A stretch of DNA of 64,000 nucleotides, taken from assembly GCF_008120935.1 (NCBI RefSeq), contig NZ_RDBO01000077.1, positions 107,127 through 171,126 on the forward strand, in the 5' to 3' direction. This stretch comes from Streptomyces sp. sk2.1. GTDB lineage: Bacteria; Actinomycetota; Actinomycetes; Streptomycetales; Streptomycetaceae. Of the stretch, positions 1 through 8,600 are shown in pieces (position 1 is the first letter of the stretch; each line of letters opens with the position of its first letter). The notes below the pieces were generated by a model that ran no database searches, was not told where the DNA came from, and worked only from the letters and a program-made list of their open reading frames with translations. Made by a program: the position numbers and the translations under genes.

Positions 1-2
1 GC

Positions 3-180
3 CTACGCCCCGACGCCGCGCATCAGCACCCGGGCCAGGGACGCGGCGAACTCGTCGAGGGGCTGCGGGGGCTCCCCGCCCGCCATGGCCTCGTAGGCGA
101 ACGCCCGCTGCGCGCAGGCCCCGATCAGCAGCGACGCGGCCGCGTACGTGTCCGCGTCGGCCCGTACCCGTCCGGCGGCC
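3..180 (-). pseudogene. C-terminal remnant of a TetR-family regulator
   Basis: The minus strand between the window edge and the adenosine deaminase stop reads as a classic TetR C-terminal tail: DADTYAAASLLIGACAQRAF, then a Pro-Leu-Asp linker and a final amphipathic helix ending LMRGVGA before TAG at 5-3. No helix-turn-helix is present. The frame runs back only into the end of the deaminase gene, in a different frame, with no start codon in a sensible place. About 55-60 residues survive of a roughly 200-residue family, so this is read as a 5'-truncated relic. The TetR identity is judged by eye from sequence style. Confidence 0.5.
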
Positions 181-192
181 CGGGGCCCGGAC

Positions 193-1215
193 TCAGCCCG
201 CGGGCCCCGCCAGCCAGGCGTCGATGCCGGCCAGGAGTTCCGTCCGCACCGCGGCCGGGGCGGCGGACCCGCGCACCGACTGCCGGGCCAACTCCGCCAG
301 CTCCTCGTCCGTGAACGCGTGGTGGCGCCGCACGAGGTCGTACTGCGCGGCCAGCCGGGAACCGAAGAGCAGCGGGTCGTCCGCGCCCAGCGCCATCGGC
401 ACCCCGGCCTCGAACAGCGCGCGCAGGGGGACGTCGGACGGCTTGTCGTAGACGCCGAGCGCCACGTTCGAGGACGGGCAGACCTCGCAGGTCACCCCGC
501 GCTCCGCCAGCATGCGCAGCAGCCGCGGGTCCTCGGCGGCCCGCACCCCGTGCCCGATCCGGGCCGCGTCGAGGTCGTCCAGGCAGTCCCGCACGCTGGA
601 GGGGCCGGACAGTTCGCCGCCGTGCGGGGCCGCCAGCAGACCGCCCTCGCGGGCGATGGCGAAGGCCCGGTCGAAGTCCCGGGCCATCCCGCGGCGCTCG
701 TCGTTGGAGAGCCCGAACCCGACCACGCCCCGGTCGGCGTACCGCACCGCGAGCCGGGCGAGCGTCCTGGCGTCCAGCGGGTGCTTCATCCGGTTCGCCG
801 CGATCACCACCCGGATCGGCAGCCCCGTCTCGCGCGACGCGGAGTCCACCGCGTCCAGGATGATCTCGATGGCCGGGATCAGCCCGCCGAGCAGCGGGGC
901 GTACGAGGTGGGATCGACCTGGATCTCCAGCCAGCCGGAGCCGTCCGCGACATCCTCCTGGGCGGTCTCGCGCACCAGGCGCCGGATGTCGTCGGGTTCC
1001 CTCAGGCAGGAGCGGGCGATGTCGTAGAGCCGCTGGAAGCGGAACCAGCCGCGTTCGTCCGTGGCCCGCAGCTTGGGCGGCTCGCCGCCGGTCAGTGCCT
1101 CCGGCAGGTGCACGCCGTACTTGTCGGCGAGTTCGAGCAGGGTGGTGGGCCGCATCGACCCGGTGAAATGCAAGTGCAGGTGGGCCTTGGGCAACAGCCG
1201 TACATCACGCTCCAT
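193..1215 (-). CDS. add: adenosine deaminase
   Basis: This 340-residue metal-dependent amidohydrolase deaminates adenosine or deoxyadenosine to inosine in purine salvage in the cytosol. Seen in the sequence: the N-terminal metal site HLHFTGS (His14, His16), the HGGE motif with catalytic Glu, an IGHG histidine motif, CPSSN, and the ADDPLLF pair of aspartates near the C-terminus, in the order expected for the adenosine/AMP deaminase TIM barrel. The length fits the bacterial family. ATG at 1215 gives the usual N-terminus just before the HxH motif; no strong Shine-Dalgarno precedes it. It lies downstream of the aminotransferase on the same strand but beyond a hairpin, so it may be transcribed separately. 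A related deaminase such as an adenine or aminodeoxyfutalosine enzyme cannot be fully excluded. Confidence 0.9.
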   Translation of the reverse strand: MERDVRLLPKAHLHLHFTGSMRPTTLLELADKYGVHLPEALTGGEPPKLRATDERGWFRFQRLYDIARSCLREPDDIRRLVRETAQEDVADGSGWLEIQVDPTSYAPLLGGLIPAIEIILDAVDSASRETGLPIRVVIAANRMKHPLDARTLARLAVRYADRGVVGFGLSNDERRGMARDFDRAFAIAREGGLLAAPHGGELSGPSSVRDCLDDLDAARIGHGVRAAEDPRLLRMLAERGVTCEVCPSSNVALGVYDKPSDVPLRALFEAGVPMALGADDPLLFGSRLAAQYDLVRRHHAFTDEELAELARQSVRGSAAPAAVRTELLAGIDAWLAGPAG

Positions 1216-1289
1216 CCCCGGATCTTGCCGCATCCGCGGGGTGCTCCGGTAGCCGCTTCGCCAATCGGGGGTGAAGCCGGAACAAACGA

Positions 1290-1317
1290 GCGACCCCCGG
1301 CCGGGGCCGGGGGTCGC
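1290..1317 (-). terminator. terminator behind the aminotransferase gene
   Basis: A 13-bp perfect inverted repeat (GCGACCCCCGGCC with its complement, 2-nt centre) lies 20 bp downstream of the aminotransferase stop on the minus strand. On that strand it is followed by TCGTTTGTT, a moderately T-rich tail, so it looks like an intrinsic terminator. Confidence 0.7.
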
Positions 1318-1337
1318 CCATGAGTTCCTGCGGATGC

Positions 1338-2564
1338 CTACGCCTTGGCCTCCGCCAGCAGCTTCTGGATCCGGGAGACGCCCTCGACGAGGTCGTCGTC
1401 GCCCAGGGCGTACGAGAGGCGCAGGTACCCCGGCGTGCCGAAGGCCTCGCCCGGTACGACCGCGACCTCGGCCTCGTCCAGGATCAACGCGGCCAGCTCG
1501 ACCGAGGTGGCCGGGCGCTTCCCGCGGATCTCCCTGCCGAGCAGCCCCTTCACCGACGGGTACGCGTAGAACGCGCCCTCGGGCTCCGGGCACAGCACGC
1601 CGTCGATCTCGTTGAGCATCCGGACGATGGTCCGCCGGCGCCGGTCGAAGGCGGTGCGCATCTCGGCGACCGCGTCCAGGTTCCCGGAGACGGCGGCCAG
1701 CGCGGCGACCTGGGCCACGTTGGAGACGTTGGACGTGGCGTGCGACTGGAGGTTGGTCGCGGCCTTGACGACGTCCTTCGGGCCGATGACCCAGCCCACC
1801 CGCCAACCGGTCATCGCGTACGTCTTGGCGACACCGTTGACCACGATGCACCTGTCGCGCAGCTCGGGCACGATCGCGGGCAGCGAGGTGAACTTCGCGT
1901 CCCCGTAGACCAGGTGCTCGTAGATCTCGTCGGTCAGCACCCACAGGCCGTGCTCGACGGCCCAGCGGCCGATCGCCTCGGCGTCGGCCTCGCTGTACAC
2001 GGCGCCGGTCGGGTTGGAGGGGGAGACGAACAGGACGACCTTGGTCCGCTCCGTGCGCGCCGCCTCCAACTGCTCCACCGAGACGCGGTAACCGGTCGTC
2101 TCGTCGGCCACGACCTCCACCGGGACGCCGCCCGCGAGGCGGATCGACTCGGGGTAGGTGGTCCAGTACGGGGCCGGGACGATGACCTCGTCGCCCGGGT
2201 CGAGGATCGCGGCGAACGCCTCGTAGATGGCCTGCTTGCCGCCGTTGGTCACCAGGATCTGGGAGGCGTCGACCTCGTAACCGGAGTCGCGCAGCGTCTT
2301 CTCCGCGATGGCGGCCTTGAGTTCCGGGAGCCCTCCCGCCGGGGTGTAGCGGTGGTACTTCGGGTTGCGGCAGGCCTCGACAGCGGCCTCGACGATGTAG
2401 CCGGGGGTCGGGAAGTCGGGTTCGCCGGCGCCGAAGCCGATCACCGGACGACCGGCGGCCTTGAGGGCCTTGGCCTTGGCGTCGACGGCGAGGGTGGCGG
2501 ATTCGGAGATCGCACCGATGCGGGCGGAGACCCGGCGCTCGGAGGGGGAAGTTGCAGCGCTCAT
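1338..2564 (-). CDS. aspC: pyridoxal-phosphate aspartate-type aminotransferase
   Basis: This 408-residue fold-type I aminotransferase probably interconverts aspartate/2-oxoglutarate and oxaloacetate/glutamate. Visible landmarks are [10 protein letters not shown] near residue 45, [10 protein letters not shown] (cofactor phosphate region), SPSNPTG (Asn184), [10 protein letters not shown] (Asp212, Tyr215), the Schiff-base lysine in [16 protein letters not shown] (Lys247), and a C-terminal LRLSYA arginine that binds the substrate carboxylate. ATG at 2564 gives an N-terminus beginning [19 protein letters not shown]; an in-frame ATG at 2573 is nine bases further out and less natural. It ends 20 bp before a strong hairpin. 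Neighbouring tRNA-Trp and secE are divergent. The family also contains prephenate and other aromatic aminotransferases, so the exact substrate is inferred. Confidence 0.9.
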   Translation of the reverse strand: MSAATSPSERRVSARIGAISESATLAVDAKAKALKAAGRPVIGFGAGEPDFPTPGYIVEAAVEACRNPKYHRYTPAGGLPELKAAIAEKTLRDSGYEVDASQILVTNGGKQAIYEAFAAILDPGDEVIVPAPYWTTYPESIRLAGGVPVEVVADETTGYRVSVEQLEAARTERTKVVLFVSPSNPTGAVYSEADAEAIGRWAVEHGLWVLTDEIYEHLVYGDAKFTSLPAIVPELRDRCIVVNGVAKTYAMTGWRVGWVIGPKDVVKAATNLQSHATSNVSNVAQVAALAAVSGNLDAVAEMRTAFDRRRRTIVRMLNEIDGVLCPEPEGAFYAYPSVKGLLGREIRGKRPATSVELAALILDEAEVAVVPGEAFGTPGYLRLSYALGDDDLVEGVSRIQKLLAEAKA

Positions 2565-2676
2565 GGCCCCCATGGTCCCAGACCCCGATCCCCGGCGGCA
2601 CACGGGTTTCAGGGACCGGACAGGACCCCGACAGCATGCGGACGGGCCCGGACCCGGAGCCGCCCGGAGCTATCTG

Positions 2677-2706
2677 TTCGACGCCGGGCCGCTGAGCACG
2701 TACACT
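2677..2706 (+). promoter_or_regulatory. probable promoter for tRNA-Trp / secE-nusG
   Basis: TTCGAC (2677-2682), an 18-bp spacer and TACACT (2701-2706) match the actinomycete housekeeping consensus and point toward the tRNA-Trp and secE. A second TAGGTT at 2770-2775 is close enough to the tRNA to be an alternative -10 element, but has no convincing -35. Confidence 0.5.
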
Positions 2707-2789
2707 CACCTGTCGTTGGCCTTCACCAGCCGCACCGTTCCTGCACTCGGGTCATCCGGGGAGATGCGGTAGGTTGGTGGAAACCACAA

Positions 2790-2862
2790 AGGGTCGTAGC
2801 TCAATTGGTAGAGCACTGGTCTCCAAAACCAGCGGTTGGGGGTTCAAGTCCCTCCGGCCCTG
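2790..2862 (+). tRNA. tRNA-Trp (anticodon CCA)
   Basis: A 73-nt cloverleaf can be folded by eye. Acceptor AGGGTCG pairs with CGGCCCT (one G-U). The D arm contains AGCTCAATTGGTAGAGC. The anticodon stem CTGGT/ACCAG encloses loop CTCCAAA with anticodon CCA. The T arm is GGGGGTTCAAGTCCCTC-like, with discriminator G. The 3' CCA is not encoded. tRNA-Trp upstream of secE is a conserved arrangement in actinomycetes. Confidence 0.95.
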
Positions 2863-2968
2863 CTACACACTCCTTCGCCAGGATGTGTGCGCATGTACGT
2901 ACTTCAATGCACCGCCGTGCGGCTCCACCGGGCGCGGCACGGCCATGACCCGGAATCAGGTGAGAAGC

Positions 2969-3256
2969 GTGACGGACGCCGTGGGCTCCATCGACATGCC
3001 TGATGCCGAGGATGAAGTACCCGAGTCGAAGAAGAAGACCCGGAAGGGCGGAAAGCGCGGAAAGAAGGGCCCTCTGGGTCGCCTCGCGCTGTTCTACCGC
3101 CAGATCATCGCCGAGCTGCGCAAGGTCGTCTGGCCGACCCGGAGCCAGCTGACGACGTACACCACAGTGGTGATTATTTTCGTCGTCGTCATGATCGGTC
3201 TGGTCACCGTGATTGACTTCGGTTTCCAGCGGGTCATGAAGTACGTCTTCGGCTGA
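2969..3256 (+). CDS. secE: preprotein translocase subunit SecE
   Basis: This 95-residue single-span subunit clamps SecY in the SecYEG channel. It has a charged Lys-rich N-terminus ([15 protein letters not shown]), the conserved amphipathic segment [13 protein letters not shown], and one membrane helix ([17 protein letters not shown]) before a short tail. GTG at 2969 is chosen because AGGTGAG sits just upstream and the product MTDAVGSID... has the family's usual length. The upstream in-frame ATG at 2945 lacks a ribosome-binding site. It is followed at 76 bp by nusG in the usual secE-nusG pair, separated from it by a short leader. Confidence 0.93.
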   Translation: MTDAVGSIDMPDAEDEVPESKKKTRKGGKRGKKGPLGRLALFYRQIIAELRKVVWPTRSQLTTYTTVVIIFVVVMIGLVTVIDFGFQRVMKYVFG

Positions 3257-3332
3257 TCCCGCGGAGGGCGCCTCGCAGAGGGCGCCCCTTTCGCATGTTC
3301 CACCCATTTGTATCCAGGAAGAAGCAGCCACC

Positions 3333-4181
3333 GTGTCTGACCCGAACCTGAACGACGCCGTCGAGCCGACGGCGGGCGCCTTCGAGTCCGCCGAGGACGA
3401 GCTCGACATCGTCGAGGCGGCGGACGCCGAGGAGCCGGACCAGGCCGAGGCTGCCGACGCCGCCGCTGGCGAGCCCGCCGAGCAGGAAGCCCTGCACGTC
3501 GAGGACGAGGCGGAGACCGAGGGCGACGAGGACGAGGCGGAGGAGGCCGAGCCGGCCGCTCCCGTCGACGCCGTCGCGGCCCTGCGCGAGGAGCTGCGCG
3601 GCCTTCCCGGCGAGTGGTACGTCATCCACACGTACGCCGGGTACGAGAAGCGCGTGAAGGCCAACCTGGAGCAGCGCGCCGTCTCGCTCAACGTCGAGGA
3701 GTTCATCTACCAGGCCGAAGTGCCCGAGGAAGAGATCGTCCAGATCAAGAACGGCGAGCGCAAGAACGTCCGCCAGAACAAGCTCCCGGGCTACGTCCTG
3801 GTGCGCATGGATCTGACGAACGAGTCCTGGGGCGTCGTCCGCAACACTCCCGGCGTCACCGGCTTCGTGGGCAACGCCTACGACCCCTACCCGCTGACCC
3901 TGGACGAGATCGTCAAGATGCTCGCCCCGGAGGCCGAGGAGAAGGCCGCCCGCGAGGCCGCCGAGGCCGAGGGCAAGCCGGCTCCGGCCCGCAAGGTCGA
4001 GGTCCAGGTGCTCGACTTCGAGGTCGGCGACTCGGTCACCGTCACCGACGGCCCGTTCGCGACGCTGCAGGCGACGATCAACGAGATCAACGCCGACTCG
4101 AAGAAGGTCAAGGGCCTCGTCGAGATCTTCGGCCGCGAGACCCCGGTGGAGCTCAGCTTCGACCAGATCCAGAAGAACTGA
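3333..4181 (+). CDS. nusG: transcription elongation/termination factor NusG
   Basis: This 282-residue factor binds RNA polymerase and links it to Rho and to the ribosome. The NGN domain starts at about residue 90 with [20 protein letters not shown] and contains the [10 protein letters not shown] strand; the KOW domain covers about residues 225-282 ([18 protein letters not shown] to the end). Residues 1-85 form a long Glu/Asp/Ala-rich extension, typical of high-G+C actinomycete NusG and absent from E. coli. The GTG at 3333 follows AGGAAGAAG. A strong intrinsic terminator follows the gene, so secE-nusG is a closed unit. Confidence 0.95.
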   Translation: MSDPNLNDAVEPTAGAFESAEDELDIVEAADAEEPDQAEAADAAAGEPAEQEALHVEDEAETEGDEDEAEEAEPAAPVDAVAALREELRGLPGEWYVIHTYAGYEKRVKANLEQRAVSLNVEEFIYQAEVPEEEIVQIKNGERKNVRQNKLPGYVLVRMDLTNESWGVVRNTPGVTGFVGNAYDPYPLTLDEIVKMLAPEAEEKAAREAAEAEGKPAPARKVEVQVLDFEVGDSVTVTDGPFATLQATINEINADSKKVKGLVEIFGRETPVELSFDQIQKN

Positions 4182-4214
4182 CGCCACCGGCGGCGGTTTC
4201 TGGGCACATGCCTA

Positions 4215-4263
4215 CCGAGCAGGTCAGACCGGCTGAGAAGCCCGTCTGACCTGCTCGGTTTTT
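4215..4263 (+). terminator. strong intrinsic terminator after nusG
   Basis: A perfect 15-bp stem (CCGAGCAGGTCAGAC and its complement) continues after one C-C mismatch into GGCT/AGCC capped by a GAGA tetraloop, and is followed by TTTTT. It is one of only a few terminators in this window with a true U-tract. Confidence 0.92.
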
Positions 4264-4289
4264 GGACGCGCAGCCATACCCGTTATCGT
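4262..4289 (+). promoter_or_regulatory. probable rplK-rplA promoter
   Basis: TTGGAC (4262-4267), a 16-bp spacer and TATCGT (4284-4289) lie directly behind the nusG terminator and about 70 bp upstream of rplK. The -35 overlaps the terminator's T-run. Confidence 0.5.
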
Positions 4290-4358
4290 TGTGCGGTATG
4301 CCTCCATCCGGATGATCGGACGGCGGCGAAACACTCTCACTAGGACCCGGAGAGAGCA

Positions 4359-4793
4359 ATGCCTCCCAAGAAGAAGAAGGTCACGGGGCTTATCAAGCTC
4401 CAGATCAACGCCGGCGCCGCCAACCCGGCCCCGCCGGTCGGCCCCGCGCTCGGCCAGCACGGCGTCAACATCATGGAGTTCTGCAAGGCCTACAACGCCG
4501 CGACCGAGTCGCAGCGCGGCATGGTCGTGCCGGTGGAGATCACGGTCTACGAGGACCGTTCCTTCACCTTCGTCACCAAGACTCCGCCGGCCGCCAAGCT
4601 GATCCTCAAGGCCGCGGGCGTGGAGAAGGGCTCCGGCGAGCCCCACAAGACCAAGGTCGCCAAGCTGACGGCCGCCCAGGTCCGTGAGATCGCCACGACG
4701 AAGCTCCCCGACCTGAACGCCAACGACCTCGACGCCGCGTCGAAGATCATCGCTGGCACCGCCCGTTCCATGGGCATCACGGTCGAAGGCTGA
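4359..4793 (+). CDS. rplK: 50S ribosomal protein L11
   Basis: This 144-residue protein forms the GTPase-associated centre with 23S rRNA and L10 and is needed for RelA-type stringent signalling. The N-terminal proline-rich motif [17 protein letters not shown] is intact; this is the face where thiostrepton binds. The C-terminal rRNA-binding domain ([19 protein letters not shown]) follows. ATG at 4359 is preceded by GGAGAG. It forms a two-gene unit with rplA, 80 bp downstream. Confidence 0.97.
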
Positions 4794-4873
4794 ATCAGCC
4801 CCTCACGTCCTCAGTGGTAGGGCCAAGCGCTGGCCCGCACCACGACTCCACACCTGAAACCACAGGAGCAGAA

Positions 4874-5596
4874 GTGAAGCGCAGCAAGAACCTCCGGGCT
4901 GCGGACGCCAAGGTCGACCGGGAGCGCCTCTACGCCCCGCTCGAGGCCGTCCGTCTCGCCAAGGAGACCGCGACCACGAAGTTCGACGGCACTGTCGAGG
5001 TCGCCTTCCGTCTGGGTGTCGACCCCCGCAAGGCCGACCAGATGGTCCGTGGCACCGTGAACCTCCCGCACGGCACCGGCAAGACCGCCCGGGTCCTGGT
5101 CTTCGCGACCGGTGACCGTGCTGCGGCCGCGGAAGCCGCGGGCGCCGACATCGTCGGCGCCGACGAGCTCATCGACGAGGTGGCGAAGGGCCGTCTGGAC
5201 TTCGACGCCGTCGTCGCCACCCCGGACCTCATGGGCAAGGTCGGCCGCCTCGGCCGCGTGCTCGGTCCGCGTGGTCTGATGCCGAACCCGAAGACCGGCA
5301 CCGTCACCCCCGACGTCGCCAAGGCCGTCACCGACATCAAGGGCGGCAAGATCGAGTTCCGCGTCGACAAGCACTCGAACCTGCACTTCATCATCGGCAA
5401 GGTCTCGTTCGACGACACCAAGCTGGTGGAGAACTACGCGGCCGCGCTGGAGGAAGTCCTCCGTCTGAAGCCGTCCGCCGCCAAGGGCCGCTACATCAAG
5501 AAGGCCGCCCTGACCACCACGATGGGCCCCGGCATCCCGCTGGACGCCAACCGCACCCGTAACCTCCTCGTCGAGGAGGACCCGGCCGCCGTCTGA
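4874..5596 (+). CDS. rplA: 50S ribosomal protein L1
   Basis: This 240-residue L1-stalk protein can also act as translational repressor of its own mRNA in many bacteria. Landmarks are [22 protein letters not shown], the [22 protein letters not shown] signature, and [24 protein letters not shown] at 4874 is chosen because AGGAG lies 5 bases upstream and the product [15 protein letters not shown] fits other L1 N-termini; an upstream in-frame ATG at 4814 would add an unlikely leader. A stem terminator follows. Confidence 0.96.
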   Translation: MKRSKNLRAADAKVDRERLYAPLEAVRLAKETATTKFDGTVEVAFRLGVDPRKADQMVRGTVNLPHGTGKTARVLVFATGDRAAAAEAAGADIVGADELIDEVAKGRLDFDAVVATPDLMGKVGRLGRVLGPRGLMPNPKTGTVTPDVAKAVTDIKGGKIEFRVDKHSNLHFIIGKVSFDDTKLVENYAAALEEVLRLKPSAAKGRYIKKAALTTTMGPGIPLDANRTRNLLVEEDPAAV

Positions 5597-5639
5597 GCCC
5601 TCGCGCTCGACAGCACGCCGTGTCACGTGTGACATGGAC

Positions 5640-5670
5640 GGGCCCCGCAACCTTTCGAGGTGCGGGGCCC
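5640..5670 (+). terminator. stem terminator after rplA
   Basis: GGGCCCCGCAACCT pairs with AGGTGCGGGGCCC around a TTCG loop (13 bp, one bulged A). There is no U-tract, as is common for actinomycete terminators. Confidence 0.7.
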
Positions 5671-5758
5671 GTCCTCGTATGTACGTACCGAAGGGCGCTG
5701 TCGGACCCGTGCGTTAGCGTGAGCCCCCGACAGAGCCGAACGAGGGGTGGAAGCTGAC

Positions 5759-6679
5759 ATGAGGACCAGTACCGTACGACGCGTGTGTCTGTCGGTGGCG
5801 GTGGCGGCGGCGCTGACGTCGGTCGCGGCCTGCAACGGGTCTGACGGCGACAAGAGCGACAAGAGCGGGAAGAGCACGGACCGCGGCAGCGGCGTGACGA
5901 AGACCGACCCCATAGCCGCGCTGCTCGACGTCCAGAAGAAGACCAACGGGCAGAGCTCGGCCAAGGTCGAGGGCACCACGCAGATGGGCACCACCATGTC
6001 CATGAAGCAGACCGGCTCCATCGACTGGTCCGACGGCCTCACCGGCGCCATGGAGATCACGTACACCGGTGGCACCATGGCGGACGCCATCAAGCAGTCC
6101 GGCGGTACCGGCACGATGCAGGCCCGGTACTTCAAGAACGGCTACGTCGTGAACATGGGCGACGCCTTCGCCAAGCAGGCCGGCGGCAAGCACTGGATCA
6201 ACTACAGCTACGCCGACATCGCCGAGATGGCGGGCGCCTCCGGCGAGGCGATGAAGCAGCAGATGGAGAACACCACGCCCGACCAGGGCGTGAAGTCGCT
6301 GCTGGCCTCCGGCGACGTGAAGAAGGTCGGCGAGGAGGACGTGCGCGGTGTCCCCACCACGCACTACTCGGGCACGGTCGACGTCGCCGAGCTGACCGCG
6401 AAGAACTCCGAGCTCGACGCCGACCAGCTCGCCCAGCTGAAGAAGCAGCTGAGCGACGCCGGCATCACCACGGAGCAGGTCGACATCTGGGTCGACAAGA
6501 ACGATCTGCTGGTCAAGAAGACCGAGCGCGGCCAGATGAAGACCGGGGAGCTCAACTCCACGGTGTACTACAGCGACTACGGCACCGACGCCTCGGTCGA
6601 GATGCCCCCGGCCTCCGACACGGTCGACTTCAAGGAGCTCCTGAAGCAGCAGCAGGGCGCCGCCGGCGGCGCCTCCTGA
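5759..6679 (+). CDS. putative lipoprotein of unknown function
   Basis: This 306-residue secreted lipoprotein has Arg-containing n-region MRTSTVRR, a hydrophobic stretch and lipobox VAAC with the lipidated Cys25. A Gly/Ser/Asp/Lys linker follows and then a mostly beta-rich domain with alternating Lys/Thr/Ser strands (for example TGSIDWSDGLTGAMEITYTGG) that resembles the LolA/LppX-like lipoprotein fold used for lipophilic ligands. The fold assignment is an impression from strand pattern, not a match to a known motif. ATG at 5759 follows AGGGGTGG. It is flanked by a terminator and by the rplJ promoter, so it is probably a single-gene unit embedded between ribosomal operons. Confidence 0.8.
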   Translation: MRTSTVRRVCLSVAVAAALTSVAACNGSDGDKSDKSGKSTDRGSGVTKTDPIAALLDVQKKTNGQSSAKVEGTTQMGTTMSMKQTGSIDWSDGLTGAMEITYTGGTMADAIKQSGGTGTMQARYFKNGYVVNMGDAFAKQAGGKHWINYSYADIAEMAGASGEAMKQQMENTTPDQGVKSLLASGDVKKVGEEDVRGVPTTHYSGTVDVAELTAKNSELDADQLAQLKKQLSDAGITTEQVDIWVDKNDLLVKKTERGQMKTGELNSTVYYSDYGTDASVEMPPASDTVDFKELLKQQQGAAGGAS

Positions 6680-6707
6680 CCCTTCCGGACCACCCCCGGG
6701 TGACGGA

Positions 6708-6737
6708 TTTGCTCGACGCGGCCCCGGTCGCGTAACC
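6708..6737 (+). promoter_or_regulatory. probable rplJ-rplL promoter
   Basis: TTGCTC (6708-6713), an 18-bp spacer and TAACCT (6732-6737) point at rplJ. The start would leave a leader of about 210 nt. Confidence 0.6.
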
Positions 6738-6954
6738 TTCCACAGAAGCCAAAGACCGCTGGTCGTTGCCGTGCCCTCGCAAGAGGGGGATGGCGACCGA
6801 AGGATCCGTTGAGTACGGGCGACCTGCGCAGGTGACTGTGGAAAGCTCCCGGACTTTGTTCGGTCGAGCTACGCCCTGGCGCCTGCGCCGGGGCGTTTCG
6901 TCTTTCCCGGCCCCTTCTGAGCGGTCCTCATCACCCGGAAGGAGGCCGACGCTC
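6738..6954 (+). promoter_or_regulatory. L10 (rplJL) mRNA leader with attenuator-like hairpin
   Basis: The untranslated leader before rplJ is about 210 nt long, as expected for the L10 leader where the L10-L12 complex represses its own mRNA. A distal hairpin ACGCCCTGGCGC / GCGCCGGGGCGT (6871-6896, one G-U) is followed by TTTCGTCTTT, like an intrinsic terminator in front of the gene. The upstream part contains smaller pairings such as GAAGGATCC. The leader identity follows from position and length; no covariance test was possible. Confidence 0.65.
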
Positions 6955-7485
6955 ATGGCAAGGCCCGACAAGGCTGCCGCGGTAGCCGAGCTCGCGGACC
7001 AGTTCCGCAGCTCGAACGCCGCCGTGCTGACCGAGTACCGGGGTCTCACCGTGGCCCAGCTCAAGCAGCTGCGCCGTTCGCTCGGTGAGAACGCCCAGTA
7101 CGCCGTGGTGAAGAACACGCTGACCAAGATTGCGGCCAACGAGGCCGGGATCACGTCGCTGGACGACCAGTTCACTGGTCCGACGGCGGTTGCCTTCATC
7201 ACCGGTGACCCGGTGGAGTCGGCGAAGGGTCTTCGTGACTTCGCCAAGGAGAACCCCAACCTCGTCATCAAGGGCGGTGTCCTTGACGGCAAGGCGCTGT
7301 CCGCCGATGAGATCAAGAAGCTCGCGGACCTCGAGTCCCGCGAGGTTCTGCTCGCCAAGCTGGCGGGCGCTCTGAAGGGCAAGCAGACTCAGGCTGCTCA
7401 GGTCTTCCAGGCGCTCCCGTCGAAGTTCGTCCGCACCGCGGAGGCGCTTCGTGCCAAGCAGGCCGAGCAGGGCGGTGCCGAGTAA
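6955..7485 (+). CDS. rplJ: 50S ribosomal protein L10
   Basis: This 176-residue base of the L12 stalk binds 23S rRNA with its N-terminal domain ([33 protein letters not shown]) and carries L7/L12 dimers on a C-terminal helix. ATG at 6955 follows an excellent GGAAGGAGG; an earlier in-frame ATG at 6790 lies inside the leader and has no ribosome-binding site. rplL follows after 111 nt, bracketed by a long-range inverted repeat. Confidence 0.96.
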   Translation: MARPDKAAAVAELADQFRSSNAAVLTEYRGLTVAQLKQLRRSLGENAQYAVVKNTLTKIAANEAGITSLDDQFTGPTAVAFITGDPVESAKGLRDFAKENPNLVIKGGVLDGKALSADEIKKLADLESREVLLAKLAGALKGKQTQAAQVFQALPSKFVRTAEALRAKQAEQGGAE

Positions 7486-7580
7486 TTCGGCTCGCGCATT
7501 GATCGCAGCCCATCCGGGCGGCGGTCGCAGCGGGCCGAACGTACGCCCGCCTACATGTACATCCGGCACCAGCCGAATTA
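7483..7580 (+). repeat. long-range inverted repeat bracketing the rplJ-rplL gap
   Basis: TAATTCGGCT (7483-7492, beginning with the rplJ stop codon) is the exact complement of AGCCGAATTA (7571-7580), which lies just before the rplL ribosome-binding site GGAAGGA. The 10-bp pairing would fold the whole spacer into a loop and bring the two cistrons together. Confidence 0.6.
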
Positions 7581-7596
7581 GTGGAAGGACGCCATC

Positions 7597-7980
7597 ATGG
7601 CGAAGCTGTCCCAGGACGACCTGCTCGCGCAGTTCGAAGAGATGACCCTCATCGAGCTCTCCGAGTTCGTGAAGGCCTTCGAGGAGAAGTTCGACGTCAC
7701 CGCCGCTGCGGCCGTCGCCGTCGCCGGTCCGGCCGGCCCGGGCGCCGTTGCCGAGGCCGTCGAGGAGCAGGACGAGTTCGACGTCATCCTCACCGGCGCC
7801 GGCGACAAGAAGATCCAGGTCATCAAGGTCGTGCGTGAGCTGACCTCGCTGGGTCTGAAGGAGGCCAAGGACCTCGTCGACGGCACCCCGAAGCCGGTCC
7901 TCGAGAAGGTCGCCAAGGAGGCCGCCGAGAAGGCTGCCGAGTCCCTCAAGGCCGCCGGCGCTTCCGTCGAGGTCAAGTGA
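7597..7980 (+). CDS. rplL: 50S ribosomal protein L7/L12
   Basis: This 127-residue flexible stalk protein recruits translational GTPases and is present in several copies per ribosome. It has the N-terminal dimerisation helices ([18 protein letters not shown]), an Ala/Gly/Pro hinge ([14 protein letters not shown]) and the C-terminal factor-binding domain with [26 protein letters not shown] at 7597 follows GTGGAAGGA. A strong hairpin 60 bp downstream separates the rplJL unit from rpoBC. Confidence 0.97.
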   Translation: MAKLSQDDLLAQFEEMTLIELSEFVKAFEEKFDVTAAAAVAVAGPAGPGAVAEAVEEQDEFDVILTGAGDKKIQVIKVVRELTSLGLKEAKDLVDGTPKPVLEKVAKEAAEKAAESLKAAGASVEVK

Positions 7981-8040
7981 CTCAAGGAGTCCTCTGACTC
8001 CTCCTGGCGCCCCGTGCCGCACGGCATGGACGTCATCTGA

Positions 8041-8076
8041 CGAAGGGCGATCACCCATCGGGGTGGTCGCCCTTCG
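8041..8076 (+). terminator. stem terminator/attenuator after rplL
   Basis: CGAAGGGCGATCACCC pairs with GGGTGGTCGCCCTTCG around ATCG (16 bp, one G-U). There is no U-tract. A smaller hairpin AGGAGTC/GACTCCT precedes it at about 7985-8002. It may end rplJL transcripts or attenuate readthrough into rpoBC. Confidence 0.7.
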
Positions 8077-8388
8077 GCGTACCCGAGGCGGCTGCCTTGC
8101 TCTTCCGGCGGTGACGAGTATGGTGATCATCGCCGTTGCCTCTCGGGACGGCGGACCGGCGCCGGGAGGCGCCCGGGTGAGGACCTCGGGGCGGCCGACC
8201 CCGTTGGGGGGCCTTGACGAACCGCACGCGGCGCGCAATTCTCAGGACGCGTCGCCACATCGATCCGAATCCGAGGCATGGATCGTGGGCGAAGCGGGCA
8301 GTAAAGAAGAGCGCACCACGCGCGACAACCGAGTCATGGGTGTTGAGAACAGCTGTTGAGAGCAACGTGGGTCTCTGAGAACCCCGAC
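8077..8388 (+). other. non-coding region upstream of the rpoB promoter
   Basis: This region of about 310 bp has no convincing gene. Close to the promoter it carries a direct repeat TGTTGAGA (8341-8348 and 8354-8361, 13 bp apart), possibly a binding site. The rest shows no clear structure. Confidence 0.4.
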
Positions 8389-8417
8389 TGGACATCAGTG
8401 TGCCGTTTGGCTACACT
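8389..8417 (+). promoter_or_regulatory. rpoB promoter
   Basis: TGGACA (8389-8394), a 17-bp spacer and TACACT (8412-8417) form the best-matched housekeeping promoter in this part of the window. Transcription would start near 8424, leaving a leader of about 175 nt before rpoB. Confidence 0.72.
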
Positions 8418-8600
8418 GACCCTTTGCGCTGCCTGTTAGCTGCCCCCTGCCCGTCACCAGGGGCATGCCCACGCTAGAGCACCGATGACCGAACGCCTCT
8501 GACCTGGCCTTTTCCGGCCGACTCAGGAACGGACTGTCTAAGTGGCCGGCTTGGGACCGGTACGCGCGTAGTGAGTCCGAGCCCTCGGAAGGACCCCCTC

